In this document: positions 23,353 to 24,624 of the stretch, one piece after another
Layout of the letters: each line of letters opens with the position of its first letter
How positions within the stretch are numbered: the first letter of the stretch is position 1
Assembly (NCBI GenBank): GCA_045661225.1
Contig: JAZRFF010000013.1
Coordinates: 1 to 24,624 of the forward strand
Origin: HGM04593 sp045661225
GTDB lineage: Bacteria > Bacteroidota > Bacteroidia > Bacteroidales > Bacteroidaceae
DNA length: 24,624 bases
Direction of reading: 5' to 3'
Notes under the pieces: generated by a model
Seen by the model: the letters and a program-made list of their open reading frames with translations, nothing else
The model's database searches: none
What the model was told of the DNA's origin: nothing
Program-made: the position numbers and the translations under genes

Positions 23353-24624
23353 TTAAAACGGAAGTTCAATCGGCTCCTCTATATAAGTTATGACATCTAC
23401 ATTTTCTGGTATTCCGTCTACTTTTATTTTTTTCTTAAGAATTCCATAGTATGATGCTAATGCTCCATTAATATCTTCTTTATCTGCGAATTGAAATCTC
23501 CAAGAGCGTTTGAATGTACTACTAATATCACGTCCATTGCATTGTAGATTAGTTGTTTTACCATCACGATCTATTGAGAATACAAAAGTATATTCTTTGT
23601 CATCACCAACTGAGGGTACAAATCTGGTATCAACTTTTAAAATTTTATCATTGATAAATTTGTATGGACTTGCCATGCCTAATTTCTGCACATTAGTCAT
23701 TATATCTTCAAAAAAATGTGCCTTAAACTCATTTGGTCTAATCTTACCTTCAGAATTAAAGAACACCTCAAATAACATTCCGTCTATTATTGCCTGTTTG
23801 AACACATCTGCCCATTCTTTTATATAGATGCTGATATTTCCCATAAACATAATAGCATTGCCTGAAGATCCCTCCGCTGCTTGAACAATGTTTCTTCCTA
23901 GTACAAATACAGAACTTCTATTTTCAATAGTATCTTGGACACTCAATTTCTGTATTTTTATAATTTTATCAATAGCTGGGTTCTGTACATACCAATTATA
24001 TGTTTTAAGTTGTGTTATAATTTCATCCATACAACCAATATTTGCCTCATTACAATATTGTCCATCAGAAATTGCTGTTCCGGAATACGGAGTATCTTGT
24101 TGGAGGGCAGCTTCATTTGCTGCACCTTCATCTTTGGGTAATCCTGTATGTTTTTGTTCTATTTTAACTTCATCGTTTGAAGAAACCTCGGTTTTTGCCA
24201 CTGCACATTCTTTCTCTTCTTCAGCTATGGCTAATTGGAAAGATAATGCCAAGTCTTTGTATTGTGATGCAAAAATTTTAACAAAAGTTTTGAAATCAAT
24301 GATTTTGAATTGGTCGCTTTGGGTATAAGTATAGAACTCATGTACAAGGCTATTTTTTGCGACTCTAATTGTTTCTGTATTTCCTGCAGGACGATAACCT
24401 TCCACTGTTTGATTATCGGGGAAATATGTAATATCTGTTTTCATATCCCTTGTAACCAAAATAGCTTTCTTAACATTGTTTTTCCTACAATAATGTAGTA
24501 TCTCCATCCAAATAATATAATCTCCTACTCGATTCTCTTCTTTTGCATTATCTTTATAACCTGGTGGTATACGATTATTAGAGCGCTGACAAAAAATGTT
24601 ATCAGCAATACCTACTATTGAAAA
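23353..24624 (-). CDS. PIN-like (PIN_8) domain protein, N-terminus outside window
   Basis: The minus-strand frame is open from the window edge to TAA at 23355-23353, giving 423 visible residues. The first ATG (24507) is not the true start, because 39 codons upstream are also open and carry family motifs: RIPPGYKD (18-25) and GDYIIW (34-39), followed by AILVTRDMKTD (54-64). This PPGYKD...GD-IIW...VT-D-K-D series is what I know from the PIN-like domain PIN_8 (DUF4935-related), a predicted metal-dependent RNase. Residues ~140-200 are a Glu/Lys-rich, low-complexity linker, and ~200-423 form a globular domain I do not recognise. GC is low (25-38% in counted lines). It is likely an accessory toxin or defence nuclease; the function is inferred. 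Confidence 0.75.
   Translation of the reverse strand, partial: FSIVGIADNIFCQRSNNRIPPGYKDNAKEENRVGDYIIWMEILHYCRKNNVKKAILVTRDMKTDITYFPDNQTVEGYRPAGNTETIRVAKNSLVHEFYTYTQSDQFKIIDFKTFVKIFASQYKDLALSFQLAIAEEEKECAVAKTEVSSNDEVKIEQKHTGLPKDEGAANEAALQQDTPYSGTAISDGQYCNEANIGCMDEIITQLKTYNWYVQNPAIDKIIKIQKLSVQDTIENRSSVFVLGRNIVQAAEGSSGNAIMFMGNISIYIKEWADVFKQAIIDGMLFEVFFNSEGKIRPNEFKAHFFEDIMTNVQKLGMASPYKFINDKILKVDTRFVPSVGDDKEYTFVFSIDRDGKTTNLQCNGRDISSTFKRSWRFQFADKEDINGALASYYGILKKKIKVDGIPENVDVITYIEEPIELPF

Noticed and set aside
1..24624. CRISPR array, tRNA/rRNA genes, transposase or full insertion sequence
   Set aside because: No regularly spaced direct repeats, cloverleaf-like segments or transposase motifs were seen by eye on either strand; a weak or degenerate element could still be missed without a search.

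Overview
The window is a piece of a Bacteroidales chromosome (Bacteroides/Prevotella-like). The protein families point there: a LysRS with a C-terminal appendage, a GGGSWATA-type GpsA, a ~447-residue Pgi, and 'PF-VP-GYF' proteins behind an ECF sigma factor. So do the TAnnTTTG-type -7 promoter boxes and the absence of Shine-Dalgarno sequences. Most of it (1 to about 19.5 kb) looks like ordinary core genome of roughly 45-50% GC by eye. The last ~5 kb looks like an accessory mosaic.

Layout. At 1-315 is the end of ribosomal protein S1, closed by a strong palindromic terminator. Then come ribonuclease Z (421-1338) and a three-gene stress-type module (1394-2911): an ECF sigma factor, a single-pass membrane protein that may be its anti-sigma factor, and a secreted Spy/CpxP-like protein. 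A perfect 30-nt palindrome separates this module from the convergent mazG (minus strand, 3029-3811). From 3908 to 15397 ten plus-strand genes follow with gaps of 0-29 nt or overlaps, so they are probably one long transcription unit: valS, a membrane-anchored coiled-coil protein, UDP-glucuronate decarboxylase, lysS, gpsA, pgi, a HAD phosphatase/mutase, prmC, recX and a ComF-like phosphoribosyltransferase. It mixes translation, sugar-phosphate and nucleotide-sugar metabolism, and DNA maintenance.

After a 349-nt AT-rich gap, three genes (15747-18489) form a small surface-polysaccharide module: a GT2 glycosyltransferase, an NTP_transf_5-type nucleotidyltransferase-like protein, and a WecG/TagA/CpsF (GT26) glycosyltransferase. 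A second long gap (323 nt) precedes a deoxyribonucleotidase-like HAD protein with an extra C-terminal helical extension.

From about 19.5 kb composition and gene logic change. An SDR oxidoreductase and a zinc alcohol dehydrogenase (both ~50% GC) flank a low-GC orphan PD-(D/E)XK nuclease that resembles a putative restriction endonuclease family. A cysteine-rich DUF5714 gene that appears to lack its C-terminus follows. Last comes a low-GC minus-strand gene that runs off the right edge. Read past its first ATG to the window end, this gene shows the hallmarks of a PIN-like (PIN_8) ribonuclease domain fused to a long region I do not recognise. The orphan nuclease and the PIN-like protein in a visibly rearranged stretch are the best candidates for an undescribed defence-type system. 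I saw no tRNA, rRNA, CRISPR array, transposase or complete insertion sequence.
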